DNA from: Climacteris rufus
Taxonomy: Eukaryota; Chordata; Aves; Passeriformes; Climacteridae
Direction of reading: 5' to 3'
Assembly (NCBI GenBank): GCA_013398175.1
Contig: VZRZ01004576.1
Location: forward strand, 168,659-232,658
DNA length: 64,000 nt
Below, piece by piece: positions 50,244-64,000 of the stretch. The translations under genes and the position numbers were made by a program. How positions within the stretch are numbered: the first letter of the stretch is position 1; each line of letters begins with the position of its first letter. The notes under the pieces are model-generated. The model was not told where the DNA came from, did not search any database, and saw nothing but the letters and a program-made list of their open reading frames with translations.

Positions 50244-53200
50244 TTAGCTGAAGGGAAACATGGAGCAGAAAGTTAAGCTATTTATGAACCATCAGCCAAA
50301 TTTGTCAACTTATCCCAGAATAGGAATAAAGTAAACTTGTGAGCATTCCATTAGGATGTATCAGACCCATAAGAGATCAAGTCCCCAGTAAATGTTGATC
50401 CTCTACTCTACAGTAGTTTGCATACAGAAGTAGGCAAGGGCCAATTAGGACTCAACTTTGCTTATCCTTTGAAGTGGTACAAGTAGCATAGAAAACTTTT
50501 TAGTCAGGTCTACTTGATGCATCAAGTTCACTTAAGGACTACAGTCTACACTTAAAATTCATACTGCTGAACCCTTTTGTCTCCCTCTTGTTTCAGAGAC
50601 AAAGACACAATCCTTGGTAAGCCTCAGAAAAGGAAACAGCACTCAGGCAATTGAATCATTCCTTGCTTCGATTGCCAAAGAAAAGAATATATTTTCCTGA
50701 TGCTAATGCACAACTCATTCTAAGGATACAGTGATCTGTTCATTTACTATACAATTGTGAATATGGTCAAGCTGTTCTGTTCTGATACTTGTAGGTGCAG
50801 TAATGGTAGAAAAGATTTGAAGTGTCTTGAGAAAAGAAATAGATGCTACTGTACACTCCAAAAGCCACTCTGACAGGTTTCAGAAACCACAAAGGCCAGG
50901 TCTGACTTCTTGACGTTTTTCAGACTTCCCCAAAGAAACAAAACCCCCACTGTGCTAAGCCTGAAACAGTCACATGCTCTATTCAAATATACAACTGCAA
51001 ACAGTGCTCAAAGACTCGGTATCAAATATTCTCTGATAATTGCTATCTTCAGTGTAAAACAAGATCGCTATGGTGCACCAAGCATCACTAACTCAGGCTC
51101 AAGCAAATTCCTAAAAAGATAGATGATTATTCAGCATCTTCTAACAACAGAAATAATAAGTATTAGGTGACACTAGAGGTGACAGGCTCAAAACAAGCAG
51201 GAGTTACCAAAAACAATGTAGGAAGGAAGTATATTGAGGTCCAAGTACATGAACTTTACATAAATGCACAGAAAAAAAAGACACCTGGCCATATCCATGG
51301 AAGAATCTATCCACAGTCACTAAATATATAAGCACTTCTGGTTCAGAAAGCTGGAGTCAGAGGTTGCTTGCCCAGCACACTCTTCCAGTTTCCCCTATCA
51401 GCCCTTTCTTGGACTTTATTAACACCTCCTGTCAGATTCACTGTGGTCATTCCGCAGTCTTCTCCACAATACAGCAGTGAAGCTGCACAAAGAGAATTGT
51501 TCTGAACGTTTGTTTCCAGTGGTCTGTAAAGATTACTGAACATTAGGAACTGAAACTGCAGTCAATTTTAATTTCATCTTGCCAAGGGCGTTATTCAGTT
51601 CTGCTTCCCTTTTTTCCCCTCCCCTGTCAGTGACAGAAGCAAGCACCTTATCTGCAGCTTACACTTTAGATCACAACGTGGAACATCAGCCTTGAAGAGT
51701 CAGGAGTCAATGGACTATTCCATTATATAATTCAAAATAAGATTTCCTGATCCTGTGCACATATGCTTCATGAACCATGCACGCTTGGGATATGACAAAG
51801 TGATAGATATTTGCCCATCAAAGGGAAAAGTCATCCTGAATGATATCCATTACAACTTTTTTAAAATCATAGATCTCTTAATATTCAGCCACAGATGACA
51901 GACTTTAATTCAGTTTTGATGACAGCAAATAAAGAAAAAAAATAGGCTACAGAAAGCAAGGATTCATCAACTAGACCATACAGAAACTATAAATAACTAT
52001 TATAAATGCAGTTGTTTCTTTTGCAAAGTATCCAGTAATACAGGATACGGTGTGGAGATTTCTAGGCTGCAAAGCATCAAATACTTGACATATCAAACTA
52101 TAACTCAGTCTTCTGCAATCTTTCAATTCTGTCAATAGGGGGGAAAAAACCCCAAACCAAAAAAACGAACCACCAGTTGATGTCATGAGCATTTACAATG
52201 CTGGCAAATACTCACATGAGCACACATGACCCAAAACATTCATGATGAAAGCTTTCTCAAAAGTCTCAAGCAGAAGGTAAGATTCCTAACAGCATAGGCT
52301 TTTGAAGTTTTTAATCCTGATCTTTGACTCCCAGCAATTTTATTTGCTCAATTTCAGATTAGCAATCAATTACAAACCACATTTGTACTCAACTAACCTT
52401 GTACTTACCGTTTACTACCAAGGGAATAACTCCTCCAAGACAACCAAATCACTCATGTCAGCCAAACAAGTCACCGGGATGGAGATATGAGATTATAATC
52501 ACTGATATATTCACTTGAATTTATACAAGCCATAGTAAATCAAATCTGTATTGTTTACGCAGGACAAAGGCCACCCTAACAGTACAATGCCAAAATGAAG
52601 TAAGAGGAAGTAACTTCCACAGCTTGAATTTGATTTTGGTTTTCATCCTCCTTTACTACTTCCTCCTTGATGCCTTTTTAAATCCTACTTTACTGTTTCT
52701 CCCCTGTTGTCTACTGCAAAAAAAGCACACTAAGTACATCTGCCATACTGATAACCACAGTCAGCCAAAACTGACCACCTATAAACCAACTTACTCCAGT
52801 TACAGCCCATTCTCTGGCATACAGAATCCCTATTCCTTCATGTTAATTTGTTTGGAGTGTATTCTTAAATGTTAGCTTTTCTAACATCTGTAATATTTCA
52901 ACAGTTACATTCATTATAGGGAAATAAAGTATTTTATTTATAAAGCTATTACTTTCAAAGCAGTTTTCATTAGCAGCTAAAATAGACTTGCTTCTTTATA
53001 CAGTAAACATTACTGTTTACATCTTATTCACTCTTTAAGAAAGAACATATATAAACAGCCCAGTCTAAGATAAAATATAACACACATAATTGAAAAATCC
53101 TGTCTTAATTTAGTCCTTGCTCATTCTGGATTAATACAGTTAAACAGTTCAACGCATACAATGAAAAATCAAGAAAATAATGATATGCATCATAAGGAAA

Positions 53201-53413
53201 TAGCATTTAAATTTAGTAACATTAAAAGAAGTGCAAGCCTAAGCTTAACCAAACATAATCCAAACAACAAAAAGAAATGTGTAAAAGGGAACAGCACACT
53301 AATACCACAAAAAATGACCTAATCCTTGCAGGTCTTTCAGTTTTTATTTTAGTCACAAAATTTCACAGTACTAAAATAAAGGTATCTTCTTTATGCTCTG
53401 AGACTTTTCACAA

Positions 53414-53668
53414 GCGTATGTAGTGACAGGACCAGGGGGGATGGATTCAAACTGAAAGAAAATAGGTTTAGATCAAATATTAAGAAATTCTCTACTGGAA
53501 AAGGTTGCCCAGAGAAGCTGTGGATGCCCCATCCCTGGAGGTGCTGAAGAGCAGGTTGGATGGGGCTCTGAGCAAGCTGGTCTAGTGGAAGGTGTCCCTG
53601 CCCATGGCAGCGGGGTTGGAACTGGATGATCTTTAAGGTCCCTTTCCACCCAAAATATTCTATGATAA
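53414..53668 (+). mobile_element. CR1 LINE, 3' end fragment
   Basis: The sequence has GTAGTGACAGGACCAGGGGG, GGTTTAGATCAAATATTAAG, GATGCCCCATCCCTGGAGGT, GGATGGGGCTCTGAGCAAGC and a tail AATATTCTATGATAAG. It is about 255 bp, antisense to HYCC1 in intron 1, and among the better-preserved copies here. Confidence 0.94.
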
Positions 53669-56600
53669 GAACAAACTTGAAAGCTCTAGAAGTTCTGTTT
53701 TGTGTGCATCAGGATCCCTGTCACTTGTGCTGAGAGCATCTGTGAACTGGCAATACCACAGTACATGACATTTTTCAGTGCCCTCATCACTTCTGTAAGG
53801 GAAAGCAGTGCTGCACAAATTCACTACTTACAAGAAAAATTCTATACAGAACTCCAAGCAACCTTATTGTTCTTTTGTACCTTAGTTCCCTAACCCCAAA
53901 GTACACTACATCCCTATGAAGTCAGGAAGCTTTCCCAAAACCAAAAGGCAAATTTAAAATAGTGAAATATAATAAACTATAGAGAGAATAATTGTGTTGC
54001 AGCTTTAATTTTAGTATTGCATGTAAGTCTTGAATCAACCAATGGTCTTTTTAAAAGCATGGGCATTCTCTTGGTAGCAATTCTGGGATATGTAGTTCCT
54101 TGCCTCCTCAAATTTCAATGCTACCACAGTATTACCTTTACAGACAGTTATACACTTAATCTAGCCATTCATGAAGTCTATTTGCTGCAAGCTAATTTTA
54201 AAAAACAAGTTTTCTAAGTGAAAATTGCAAGTCACCTCAAGTTACAGTTTGTTCAGAACATTCAGTCACATATGAAAAAGAAAGGTGTTGGGTAATGCAG
54301 CTGCTGACAGACCCTCAGTGTAAAGCATGCAGAGGCAGATGCTACACAATAGCCTGAGTATGACCTTAAAAGCATGTGGAGAATTGAGCAGGGGCTGTAC
54401 TTCATCTCTGAGCACTGACTGTAAAAGAAACTATTTCTACACCTTCTACCATTACAGCACATAATTTCAGCCAGTGCAAGTCCAGAAGCATTCATCCAGC
54501 AGGTATTTTAGCAGTGACTCAGGCAGAAGGAAAAAGACTCAGTTCACAAAGCAGGGACAGGAGTTTGAAACTCTTCACCTACTTTTTAGCAGCAACAACA
54601 AGAGTGCAAAACTTTTGACCACAACTTCCCAACTCTGATGGCTGAGAATGAGATTTCAGGAGACTCTGCCTATTTCTAACCCTGCTCTAGGTATCTGCAC
54701 CTCACTGAATTTCAAAAGCAGAGATGTCTACCTGCAAGGCAGAGACTGACTGCAGAAGATAATACACAAGGCACACGAGGAAGAAATGAGGTTATTTTAT
54801 ACCACCTCATCATTGGCGGGGGAGCTTTCCCTATTTTGTACACTTTGTTATTGATAACGTAGCTGTTACTGTTTGCTTTCTTATTCCATTGCTGTTTCCA
54901 GTAAATTGTTCTTACCTCAACCTGTAATCTTTACCTTTTGTGCCTCTCACTCTCGACTCTACCCCAACAGAGGGGAGGGGCAAGAGGAAAGGACAAGTGC
55001 GGTGTGTAGTCTGGGGTTTCCATGGGAACACTCAATTGGGAAATGCCATTTGTAAGCCAGGACAGCTTTATTTGGTAAAACATGGGCCCCTTTCTCAGGG
55101 CAAAACCCATTCCAGGGTGCCCAGACTTTCATAAAGAAAAGAGAACTCTGCCCAGGGTTCCCACTGGCTTCTCTGGGATCGGCTGTGTCACTGCACTGGA
55201 CAGACCCAGATCTACCCAGGGCAGATCTACAACCTACAGCAATAATATCAGACATGATCAGATACAACTGCAATGGAAAGGTTTGATTTTGACTCCTGAG
55301 CCTTTCCTTTAAATGAGTGCTATAATACATCCCATCATCCTAACCCTACCAATGCAGCAGCATAGGCATTCTTGACAACTTTGTATCTGCAAAATATTAT
55401 CTCCAGCATACCATTCTACCATTTCCTCAAAGACCATGAGAGAAAAGCTGAAACCTTGCTATTACAAATACACCCCAGATTTTATAACAAAAAGAGGATT
55501 ATGGTAGTCTATTGATGCGTGCTTCAGTAGCTCATTCTCACAGGAAAGAAAAACAATGCTATACAAAGGTGCATTCTACAGAAGAGGGGTACATCAATAC
55601 TGCAAATAACTTTAGGACTTCCTTTAGTGGTCAATAACCACTCTCTGTTAAATTACAGAATTAAAAATTATCCATTAATATATATGCATGTAATGTATGC
55701 ATTTAACTGTGTTAAAGAGTTTCAGGAAAAATATGCTTTATCTCTTCATGACAGTTCTCTCTCTCATTCTTCCTCATCCCTTCCCTTTTCCCCACCCCCA
55801 CAGCAGCCCTCCTGCATGAGCCTCCTGCACTCACAAGACTGGACACACTCATTTGAAAAACATTTCAGAACAACCAAGAACAATTTTGAGGTTTTTTACA
55901 TATTTTATAAGCTACAGAAAAACATGACTTCTCGACTAAAATTTTTAAGAAGAGCAGGACCCACGTTGTGTCTCATTCAGACGATACAGCCAATACATTA
56001 AATGCTCTATTGTCACTTGTAATTTTAATGCTATAGTACAGACAAAATATACGCAACACAAAGTCTCAAGACAATTTACTACCCTGCATGCCTTGCTCTG
56101 CATTGTAATTCAAAAGAAGTCAAATCCCAAAAGCATAATAGTGTCAAAGCAGAAAAAGGGTGATAATTGTCTTACATTATGAGATGTATTAATTTAGATT
56201 GAACTCATGTTAAATGAAAAAGCTTTTAAAATAAGAAGTCCCCACTTCATGAAAGCATCTAAAGCTCAGAATATTAATTACTCCAAGAAAGAAATAGAAA
56301 GCTAATGAAACTCAAATTATACAGGCTCTGGAAGGACTCCTTATGTGAGTTTGGATTTTCAGGGTAATTGGTATTACCAAGTAATCTGTCACTGTTCCAA
56401 CACCACTACAACAGAAAGTTCCTAAGGAATTTATATCAGTATTACATGGGTAGCAGAAAACAGTTTAAGATTAAAAATAACAGAGCATACATTCATTTTC
56501 TTTTCCTGTTTCTTTTATTTGCATTCTCATTACATCACACCATGTCTTCTGCTCGAGACAGGCCTGATTTTCAGAGCATTCTTTGAGACTTACATATGTA

Positions 56601-59600
56601 GTAGTTCTAGAAGAAGTGAGAGATGCTTCTATATTCAGATACAAATTCAGAGCCCTGGTTTAAAGTAGAGACTTGATGATGGAGAGCCAGGCAAATATTT
56701 CTGTATCCTAACAACAAAGTGGTCACCATTTGTTTCTGTAATAATCTCAAGCCTGGGAACTTGATTTAGTGTATTCTGCTTACAAGTGGCAATTGAGAAG
56801 TCACTTGAATGGCAGGCACAATTGTGACAATACATGGAAATTGGTCATTGATTGCACATGTGTTTGGGGCACAGCAGACTCAGATGAACCAGAGCTGAAG
56901 GATATCAGTACAGCCCAGCAACCCTTGGACACTACATGCTCTGCTTGTACAAACTGTCATAGGCATAAAAAAGAACAGTTGTAATGAACCAAGAGCCAAG
57001 CAAGCTGTATCACACAGGAGAAAAAAAACTAAGTGAATGGCCAATTTTAAAACAGTATGACATTTGAGGGGTAGGGGTTTATTGCACAAAACAAAAAGAT
57101 ACTACACTTATCATTTAACATCAATAGCCACATTTAAGGAACTTTTTCGAGAGTAAATGTGGCATCACAGTTCCTGTTTCATCACTCAGTTAACTTCCTA
57201 TTTACACTTTTGTCAGTTCCTCTGTTTACTGTGCAAGCAGGACCTTCACCTAGGTCTTCCTTCTTCCCTTGACATCAAGTGCACTCACGTCCTACTGTTC
57301 CTACTGAATTTACACAGGGCTTTTCTTCTACCACACCACAAAGCAGCTGTAAATGGTCACAGTAGTCCCTGCCACTGCTTCACTGGATTGCTGCAGTGAG
57401 CACAGGTGAACTAGCATCCACTTCTTTGCCAAAACAGGACAAAACCTCTAAGTCACTTTTGAATAGCACTAAAGTAGGAAATAATAAAAGATTTTCATTA
57501 CTTCCTTAAGGAATGAAAGAATGTGTGCATTATGTGTGGAAGAGAACTGCACAGTTTAGAGATGTTCTCTGATTATGTTGTTTCAGGTGGAAAATCTCTA
57601 TCAGTTTTTCCTGTTCAGCTACAGTTTGCCATTAACAGTCTGGGATAAAATACCACTGCACAAATAACCATTACATTCTAGTAACAACCCTTGGTAACCA
57701 ATGCAAATGCACATGCTTCAGATACTCTTAAATTTTAGCCTAAGAACAAAGAGAATAATAATGAAAATACATATACCAAAAAAAAGTGAGTAAGGCAGCG
57801 AAAGAATTAAAAGTAGCAGAGACTGCAAATGTACTCAGCCAATTCCTAGCATAATGCAGAAGTGCTGGAAGAGTAGTTCTGCTATATTTGAACACATTAC
57901 TGAAAATTCAACAGAACTTCAACCAATTCCAGCTGAGACAACAGAATCCTGTTACTTCAAGATGCATCATTACAGACTTTGCAAAACAGATGTTTCCTTT
58001 GTCGTGTTTCACTAAGTAAAATGACAAACGTGGTTGTCTGAAGCGTCTCACAATAACAAGACTGGTGAAAATACCCCTCATTTATAGTACTGACACACAA
58101 TGCTACTGCTAAAACAGGGAAGGAGGTAAAGAAACTCCAATTATTTTCCCTTAGCTTCACAATTAAATGTAAATCACATTCTCTCAAGACAGGCAGAAAT
58201 TGGTAAATATTATACCAGCACTCACGAAGCTACAGATGCACGTGTAAGAGGATGTGCAGCATTACTGTCAAAAGCTCTCACCTGCTCCTCTGGCTGCTGC
58301 AGTGGGAATTCAGTTCAAAGCAGGGAAAAAAAATGCAGGAGCCTATTAGTCTTTCTAGACCTGACATACAGGGTCAATATAATTAGGAACATAAGAGATG
58401 TGAGCAGAAAGGCTGCAGCTTATTGAGCCTAAAAGCTTTAACTGAGTAAAAACAGTAGCACATCTGCAGCACATGACATGAAGCAGGTATTTTGGCACAA
58501 CCTCAGGAAAGTCAATAAGAAATATATTCTTTTAACCAAGCATACAGTAATTGGTTTAACCTGATGTGCTACTAACCACAAACTGTAGGACAATGCTCAG
58601 AAATTCCCTGGCAAACACAGGGTATATTGACTGTAAGGAACATAAAATTGTTGCATTAGCACAAAGTACCGAGAGCTAAGGAACTCCCCAATGCTGTTTC
58701 TCCCCACAGTATGAATACACTTTCCTCCCCTTCATCAGCTTAACACAAAATATATGATGCTGCAGCCTGATTCTGCACCCTACTTCAAATCTGGAAGAGT
58801 AACACAATTTCCTTCAGCCAGCAAACACTGCTAAGGAATATTAACCGGGGAAATATAAATTCATTTTTATACCTGAAGATCCTTTAGTCTGCTTCCTCAG
58901 GTAGAAATGTTACTATAGCACACTCAACGTGTCTTACACAGTAGACTGAAAATATTCAGAGTATCCTAACCAACAGAGAAGGTGGCTGGTGTTGAAAACC
59001 TGTCAAATGCAATTTTAAAAAATTTACTAGGTCAACTTAACACATATTTCAGCCATTTCTTTTAATATAGCAAATATTATTAAAGGATTGAAAAGAATAA
59101 AAGTAGAAAACAATTGTCTTTACTTATGAGAAGAGGATTCAAGTGGTGGAAAACAAATCACAATGACATAGTACAGCCTTGTCCATTAGCCAGACACTCA
59201 TGGAGACCTTATGTTGTCCAGCACTAGTTCCTGTATAACATTCAGGCTGCTAGACAACTTAATTATTGACTATTAGATTTCATTCTTTACCACATATTTA
59301 AAGTGTAACAGGCTTTTTCCCCTCTTCCTAAAAGGATAAAACACTGCAATAGTAGCGAATCACGGTGTTTAGTATCACCAAAATACTAAAGTTGTATGCA
59401 CTATTCGTCAGGTTGAAATTGATGCCTTGCTGAAGCATAAATATTTATCCAGTGCAAACAGCAGGAAACCTTAGTAGACAGCATGGCTTTAAACACTGGA
59501 GTGTGTTAATTAGTACCCAGTGCAGCTTCAGAGCATGCTATGCTATTTTAAAATAAAGGTTAGCTTCCAAATAGAGGAAAGTAACAAAATGTAAAGGTAA

Positions 59601-62600
59601 GAGAGAAGATATGCCTAGAAAGCTGTCTTTAACAGCTATCCCAAATATACATTTTTTAGTCACAAAGTTTAGAATGAGAACTCTTACGCCAATCAGGACG
59701 GAAAACAAATACTTAGCAACTTCTTCATCAGCAAGATGCCTGTTTTACTAGCATTGCTTTTACCTAAATTTCTTTGCTATGCTTTGATTAGTACACAGCA
59801 TTTCATATCATCAGAGGTTAGAGATGAAAAAACAAAAATGTACATCTGTTTGGAAGCAATAACCCATTTCCAAGGCTTCCTCTCAACAATCAGATGCTTC
59901 TTCAGCACTGCTGGTCAGTTATAAATGAAGAACTGTTTCATGCACGCCCTCACTTTCCATGGCATTCTCCATATACAAGAGTGATAATTAAATATCTGTT
60001 CAAATTCCATGTGCTTTATTGATTCCAGTACTATAAATAATGCTACTAATAATAACTATTTATTGAACCCACCTGTATTAAATTTGTACACTATTTAGAA
60101 GCTACACTGAAGCCTTATAAACAAAACCCTTAATTCATCACTCAAACAACTACACCAACATCCTCCCCTTTCTGGGACTGCAAGACAAAACAGGGTCACA
60201 TTCAGACAATTTCAGAACTCACTTGGCTGTAAGTTATGCTGCTTTCATTCACTATCTGCCCAGTTGTTACCAAAGCATGTAAGTTCACGTGGGGATGTGA
60301 CTAAAGAAATTGCCATAAATAACAGCTGCCCTCACAGACTCGGCCAAGATGCTATTTTTATTCTGCTCCTCCTGAACATGGTCCCGATTAGGGCAAAGAC
60401 TTCACAACAGTTTTACCAGAAGTACCAGAAAACACTTCATAGCCAGCACTAATTTAGAAATTCTATAAGCTGAAAACTATTCCAGCTGTTACGTCTTTCA
60501 GGTGTTGGTTTTGGTGTTTTGGGTTTGTTCTTTTTTTTTTTAATACCTAATCCAGGAGTATTTGAGTTTTCAGGCTAGTGAAGTTCCAACACAAATTCTG
60601 ATAGAAATCTGATTTACAGAAAGAATAAATGCAGACATGTTTACCTGTCAGCCCTGTGGAAAACTTCTTAAATTTCAAATGTTTTCAAATAACTTTAAAT
60701 ACTTCAAATGTCAGTTACTTATAATCTCAAATTAATGTAGAAGTACTTCAAGTGTGTGCGTATACTTACACATTATAGAGTACAGGGAAGAGTCTGGCCA
60801 TTACAGAAATAAACATTTTAATGGCATGCAGAGCTTGAGCAGCAGCTTTAAACACAGCCTAGCAGCAATATGCAGTTGCCACACATTAAAAACATTTTCA
60901 TACTTTAGTACTCCTTTTCTTCAAGAACACTCATCTGACACAGATTTTACTCCTTATTCTGACACCTTGTTGCTGCCTTCCAAGATTATCTCAAGAAGCA
61001 TTGCAAATAAACTAATCCAATTTAAGTTTCTAAATAACTGATGCTAATAACAAAATGCTTTAATTCCAACACATTCTCCCCTCCCAAACATGCATTTCAT
61101 ACACCACCATTTCAATTCTAGCAACTGAGGACAGCAAATGCCAAGAGGTATTCTTCCTGGAACAGAAAGAAAACACAGATTTAAATAAAAGATCTCATGC
61201 CTCCAATCTAATTTAAGTGGTCTTCTTTTCCTTTATATATGTGCATAATTAAACAGAACGGCATTAATGAAACAAAAGCTGTAATTCTGCTGAGCAGAAA
61301 AACGACGACATTCCAGTAAACCAATAAATTCTTTCAAGTACATCCTACCAAGTACAAACTAACACACTGAAACACACTGCAGATAAACTGCAGGTTTTAA
61401 GCATGCTGTATTTCCATAATCCCATGGAAGTCTCAGAGATCAGACAGAGTCACTCCAGTCAAACTATTTCACCTCAGAAGGTCATTACAGAAGGGCACTC
61501 TTCAGTTTTTCTAAAGTGTAAGAGATTTGGACTTTAGTTCTCCTAACTTCAAAGAAAACAGGGTATGCACGTAGGGAAGGTCACACTGTCAGGCTCCTCA
61601 TTTCCTATGCAGCAAGACCAGATCTCCTGCTGAAATTTCACGTATATTGCTCCTGGAAGACTGACTGCTTGGCAACACTGGAGTAACAGAGAGGAGTGCA
61701 GTGATTCACGGGTGTAACCTCCATTCCCACTAACAAACCCCCCCCCAGCCCCACGGGAGACACGGGTATGAGCTCTGTACCCCACCTTCCCTTCGGGAGA
61801 GAGGAAGCGTGCCAGGTTATGCAGAGGGCACATTTGTCCCAGGGAAGGGCTGGCAATGAAACCTGACCTGGCAATTCACCTAGCGGATTTAAGGCTAAGC
61901 TCCTCCCGACTGAGGCTTTGTGTGTGTGCTGAGTGCCCAGGTGATCTTTGTTAAGAGCCCAAGAGCTACTGCAGTTTAATTTTGTCATCAACATAAACAT
62001 TAATGCCTCGTGAAAGTTTCATCTGAAAGCCTCAAATACCCCACAGGTTCTTAGTCCCAAAGAAAAGCCCGGGAAGTGGGACTTCACTCTAAAAAAATCA
62101 TGTAGATTTCTCAAACTGTGCATTTTCCACACAACCTCAAAAAACACAGTGTCACATCAGGCCATGAAACAGATGTTTCTTTTCTAATTAAAATAGCCAG
62201 ACATCAGCCAACATGTGGTAACTTAAATCCCCAGAAGGAACAAGATGATTTTCAAATTGCATGTATTGAAGTCAGCGACAGGTTAAGAGACAACCTAATA
62301 TTTAGCTTAAGGTGGGCTTTAATGAAAACTAGCTTCCTGACACGAACATGAGGATGGCTCAAGGTATTGGAGTTTTACAAGAAAGTGCACTGAGACTGAC
62401 TCAGTGACTTACTATTAGGTTTGATCCAGTCACATGCACCAGCAAACAGGCTCTTGTCCCAGCTTAGGGCCAGCCCCACTGTGCTAAGTAAAACACAGAT
62501 GACACACACCACTGATGCCCAGCCTTGCAATATCTCACACACATGCTTGTGATACAAGTCCTCATAAAATTAGAATTCAAGTGACTTAATCACCCAGCTA

Positions 62601-63120
62601 TGCTTGAGAACATGTCTCCCATGGACTCTCTCAAGTGAAAGCAAATCCACCCATTTAGGAGACTACAGCACAACTCTGCCCCTGACAGCCTTTTTCCTTG
62701 GAAGAAGCTTGCTAATTAAATTTAAGATGTCCCTTTGAAACAGCTCACTACCGAAAGGAAGTGAATTGTTACAGTTAATAAATCACCCCAAGTAGCACCG
62801 AACTTCCTCAAAATTATCATCCCTCTGATAAAAGGTCTATTAGAAGTGCATTGCCTCACAGAGAGATTATCACAGAGGAGAAGCTATGGAGTTTGTATTT
62901 CAAAATTAGCATTTTCATATCTTTTTCCAAATCTGAAGGAAAAAAATACATCCAAAAACATTGCCAGAAGGATCTAAAATTCAACTACAAAGTATATTAC
63001 TATTTCACTGATGAAACTAAAATAGATTACAAGTTAATTTGACCACATTACACAACATTACTTACTTCTCATAACATAAAAAAAACTTTTTGGAAAACGG
63101 AGAGAACAAAAGCAAGGCAC

Positions 63121-63175
63121 TTTTGGGGAGGTGATCTTTAAGATTCCATCTAACCCAAACCTTTCTATGATTTGT
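63121..63175 (+). mobile_element. CR1 LINE tail remnant
   Basis: Only the last 55 bases remain: GGTGATCTTTAAGATTCCAT, CTAACCCAAACCTTTCTATG, ATTTGTGG. It lies in HYCC1 intron 1 about 0.5 kb from the CpG island, antisense to the gene. Confidence 0.75.
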
Positions 63176-63662
63176 GGAAAGCACAAAATTCTGAAAAGAC
63201 ACTGTGGCATCTGAGTGCATTATTGGAGGGGGAAACTGCAGAAAAGCCTTTTAGATGCCCTGAAATGCAGCTATCAATGTCATGCTACACTTTGCTCCAT
63301 AAAACTGCTTTTTGCCTCTTTGCAGTGCCATTTGCTCGAGCTGCCTTTAAAAAAAATAGTCACCAAATCTGAATTTGCAGCTAACAACCCTAACACTAAT
63401 CACGTAATAGAAACTTTCATATTTCGTTCTTCTACAGTCATCTCCTCACGCACTGGCAGCGCATGTTAGAACTTATGAAATGTCGATACTAGCAAGACTT
63501 GATAATCCTCAGGTACACAAATCTTTTCCCTGCGAACGTAAGACTCGGGAGCTTTTCTGGCAGAGAGCTAGAATTCAATAGGACGGGAAACAGACGTGAT
63601 GGCTGTCGGGATTTCATGGAACAAGCCAAGTCCACGGGCACTACCTCCGCTTTCACCGTTAC

Positions 63663-64000
63663 CTTTGAAACACAAAGCACACGGAAGGTTACTCCAATTT
63701 AATGTGCGCCCAGTTAAGCACGAAGCCCGCAGAGGCGGCAGCCCCGCAGCCTGCGGCGCTTCCCACCCGGCAGCCGCCAACTCCGCAGTTCGAACTGTTG
63801 CTGCCACCTCCCGCAGCCCCGCGGCGGGCACCCATCTCCCGCGGCACGGAGAGCACCAAGCACCCACACCGGATGGCTCAGAACGGGGCTGCCCTCACAC
63901 CGGATGGCTCAGAACGGGGCTATCTCACGGCACGCCGCCGAACTATGCCGCAAACCTCTCCCCGCCGTGTGCCGGCGCGCCGGGACCCCCGCTGCCGGCA
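63663..64000 (-). promoter_or_regulatory. HYCC1: CpG island: probable HYCC1 promoter and non-coding exon 1
   Basis: From about 63.7 kb to the window end the DNA turns abruptly GC- and CpG-rich (for example GCGGCGCTTCCC, CCCGCGGCGGGC, GTGCCGGCGCGCCGGG), unlike the AT-rich rest. It lies upstream of the first coding exon, whose leading bases are 5' UTR behind an acceptor, so a non-coding exon 1 must exist further up. One candidate donor is CAAAG|gtaacg with GT at 63662-63661; another is GGAG|gtagtg slightly lower. No TATA box is evident. The island continues beyond the window, so the true start site may lie outside it. Confidence 0.6.
63865..63921. repeat. 26-bp tandem duplication in the CpG island
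   Basis: The 26-bp block starting CACACCGGATGGCTCAG is present at 63865-63890 and again, identical, at 63896-63921, giving a 31-bp period with five bases (GCCCT) between. Each copy contains CGGATGGC, which resembles YY1-type promoter motifs; that resemblance is only by eye. Confidence 0.9.

Larger units (their letters stand above)
44886..63662 (-). other. HYCC1: HYCC1 intron 1 (about 18.8 kb)
   Basis: The interval lies between the inferred exon 1 and the first coding exon. It is AT-rich, mostly unique-looking sequence without coding-like frames. It holds three CR1 pieces (46.3-47.3, 53.4-53.7 and 63.1 kb), a T-run at 47919-47931 facing an A-run at 47961-47974, and an A-run at 50222-50243. 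I recognise no RNA gene or further exon. The upper limit depends on the uncertain exon 1 donor. Confidence 0.6.

Noticed and set aside
63568..63867. 99-residue minus-strand frame in the CpG island
   Set aside because: GC-rich DNA yields long frames by chance; it runs through the likely exon 1 donor and has no recognisable domain.
1..64000. CRISPR arrays, operons, prokaryotic mobile elements, tRNA or rRNA genes
   Set aside because: Nothing of the kind is present; the sequence is a vertebrate nuclear locus with introns and CR1 elements.

Overview
This window is vertebrate nuclear DNA, almost certainly from a bird. It is AT-rich, has no operon-like gene packing, and its one clear gene is split by GT-AG introns. 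It carries several CR1 LINE fragments, some ending in the ATTCTATG-like tail typical of avian CR1, and one solitary avian retroviral-type LTR. The exact species cannot be read from the sequence.

The only gene I can name is HYCC1 (FAM126A, hyccin), on the minus strand. I resolved ten coding exons by splice sites and by reading frame continuous across every junction: start codon at 44854-44856, stop at 25525-25527, predicted product 515 residues. An alternative terminal exon at 26972-27240 joins in phase and would give a 419-residue isoform with a different tail. Exon 1 is non-coding by inference and should lie in the CpG island at the right edge (about 63.66-64.0 kb), which runs off the window. 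Hyccin stabilises the TTC7-EFR3-PI4KA complex that makes PI4P at the plasma membrane.

Layout: 1-21.5 kb is intergenic DNA downstream of HYCC1, with a MIR fossil, five CR1 pieces and a small GC-rich patch at 15.8 kb. 21.5-25.5 kb is the likely 3' UTR or immediate downstream flank; it holds a 22-bp minisatellite and a pair of diverged direct repeats 2.1 kb apart. 25.5-44.9 kb carries the coding exons, with the LTR in the last intron. 44.9-63.7 kb is the large first intron, with three CR1 pieces, all antisense to the gene. 63.7-64.0 kb is the CpG-island promoter.

I found no wholly new biological system. The best leads are the alternative terminal exon with its own poly(A) signal, the duplicated segment downstream of the stop, a perfect 28-bp palindrome in intron 3, a GT/CA hairpin just after a splice donor, and a tandem duplication in the promoter island. 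All coordinates were read by eye; identities were not computed.
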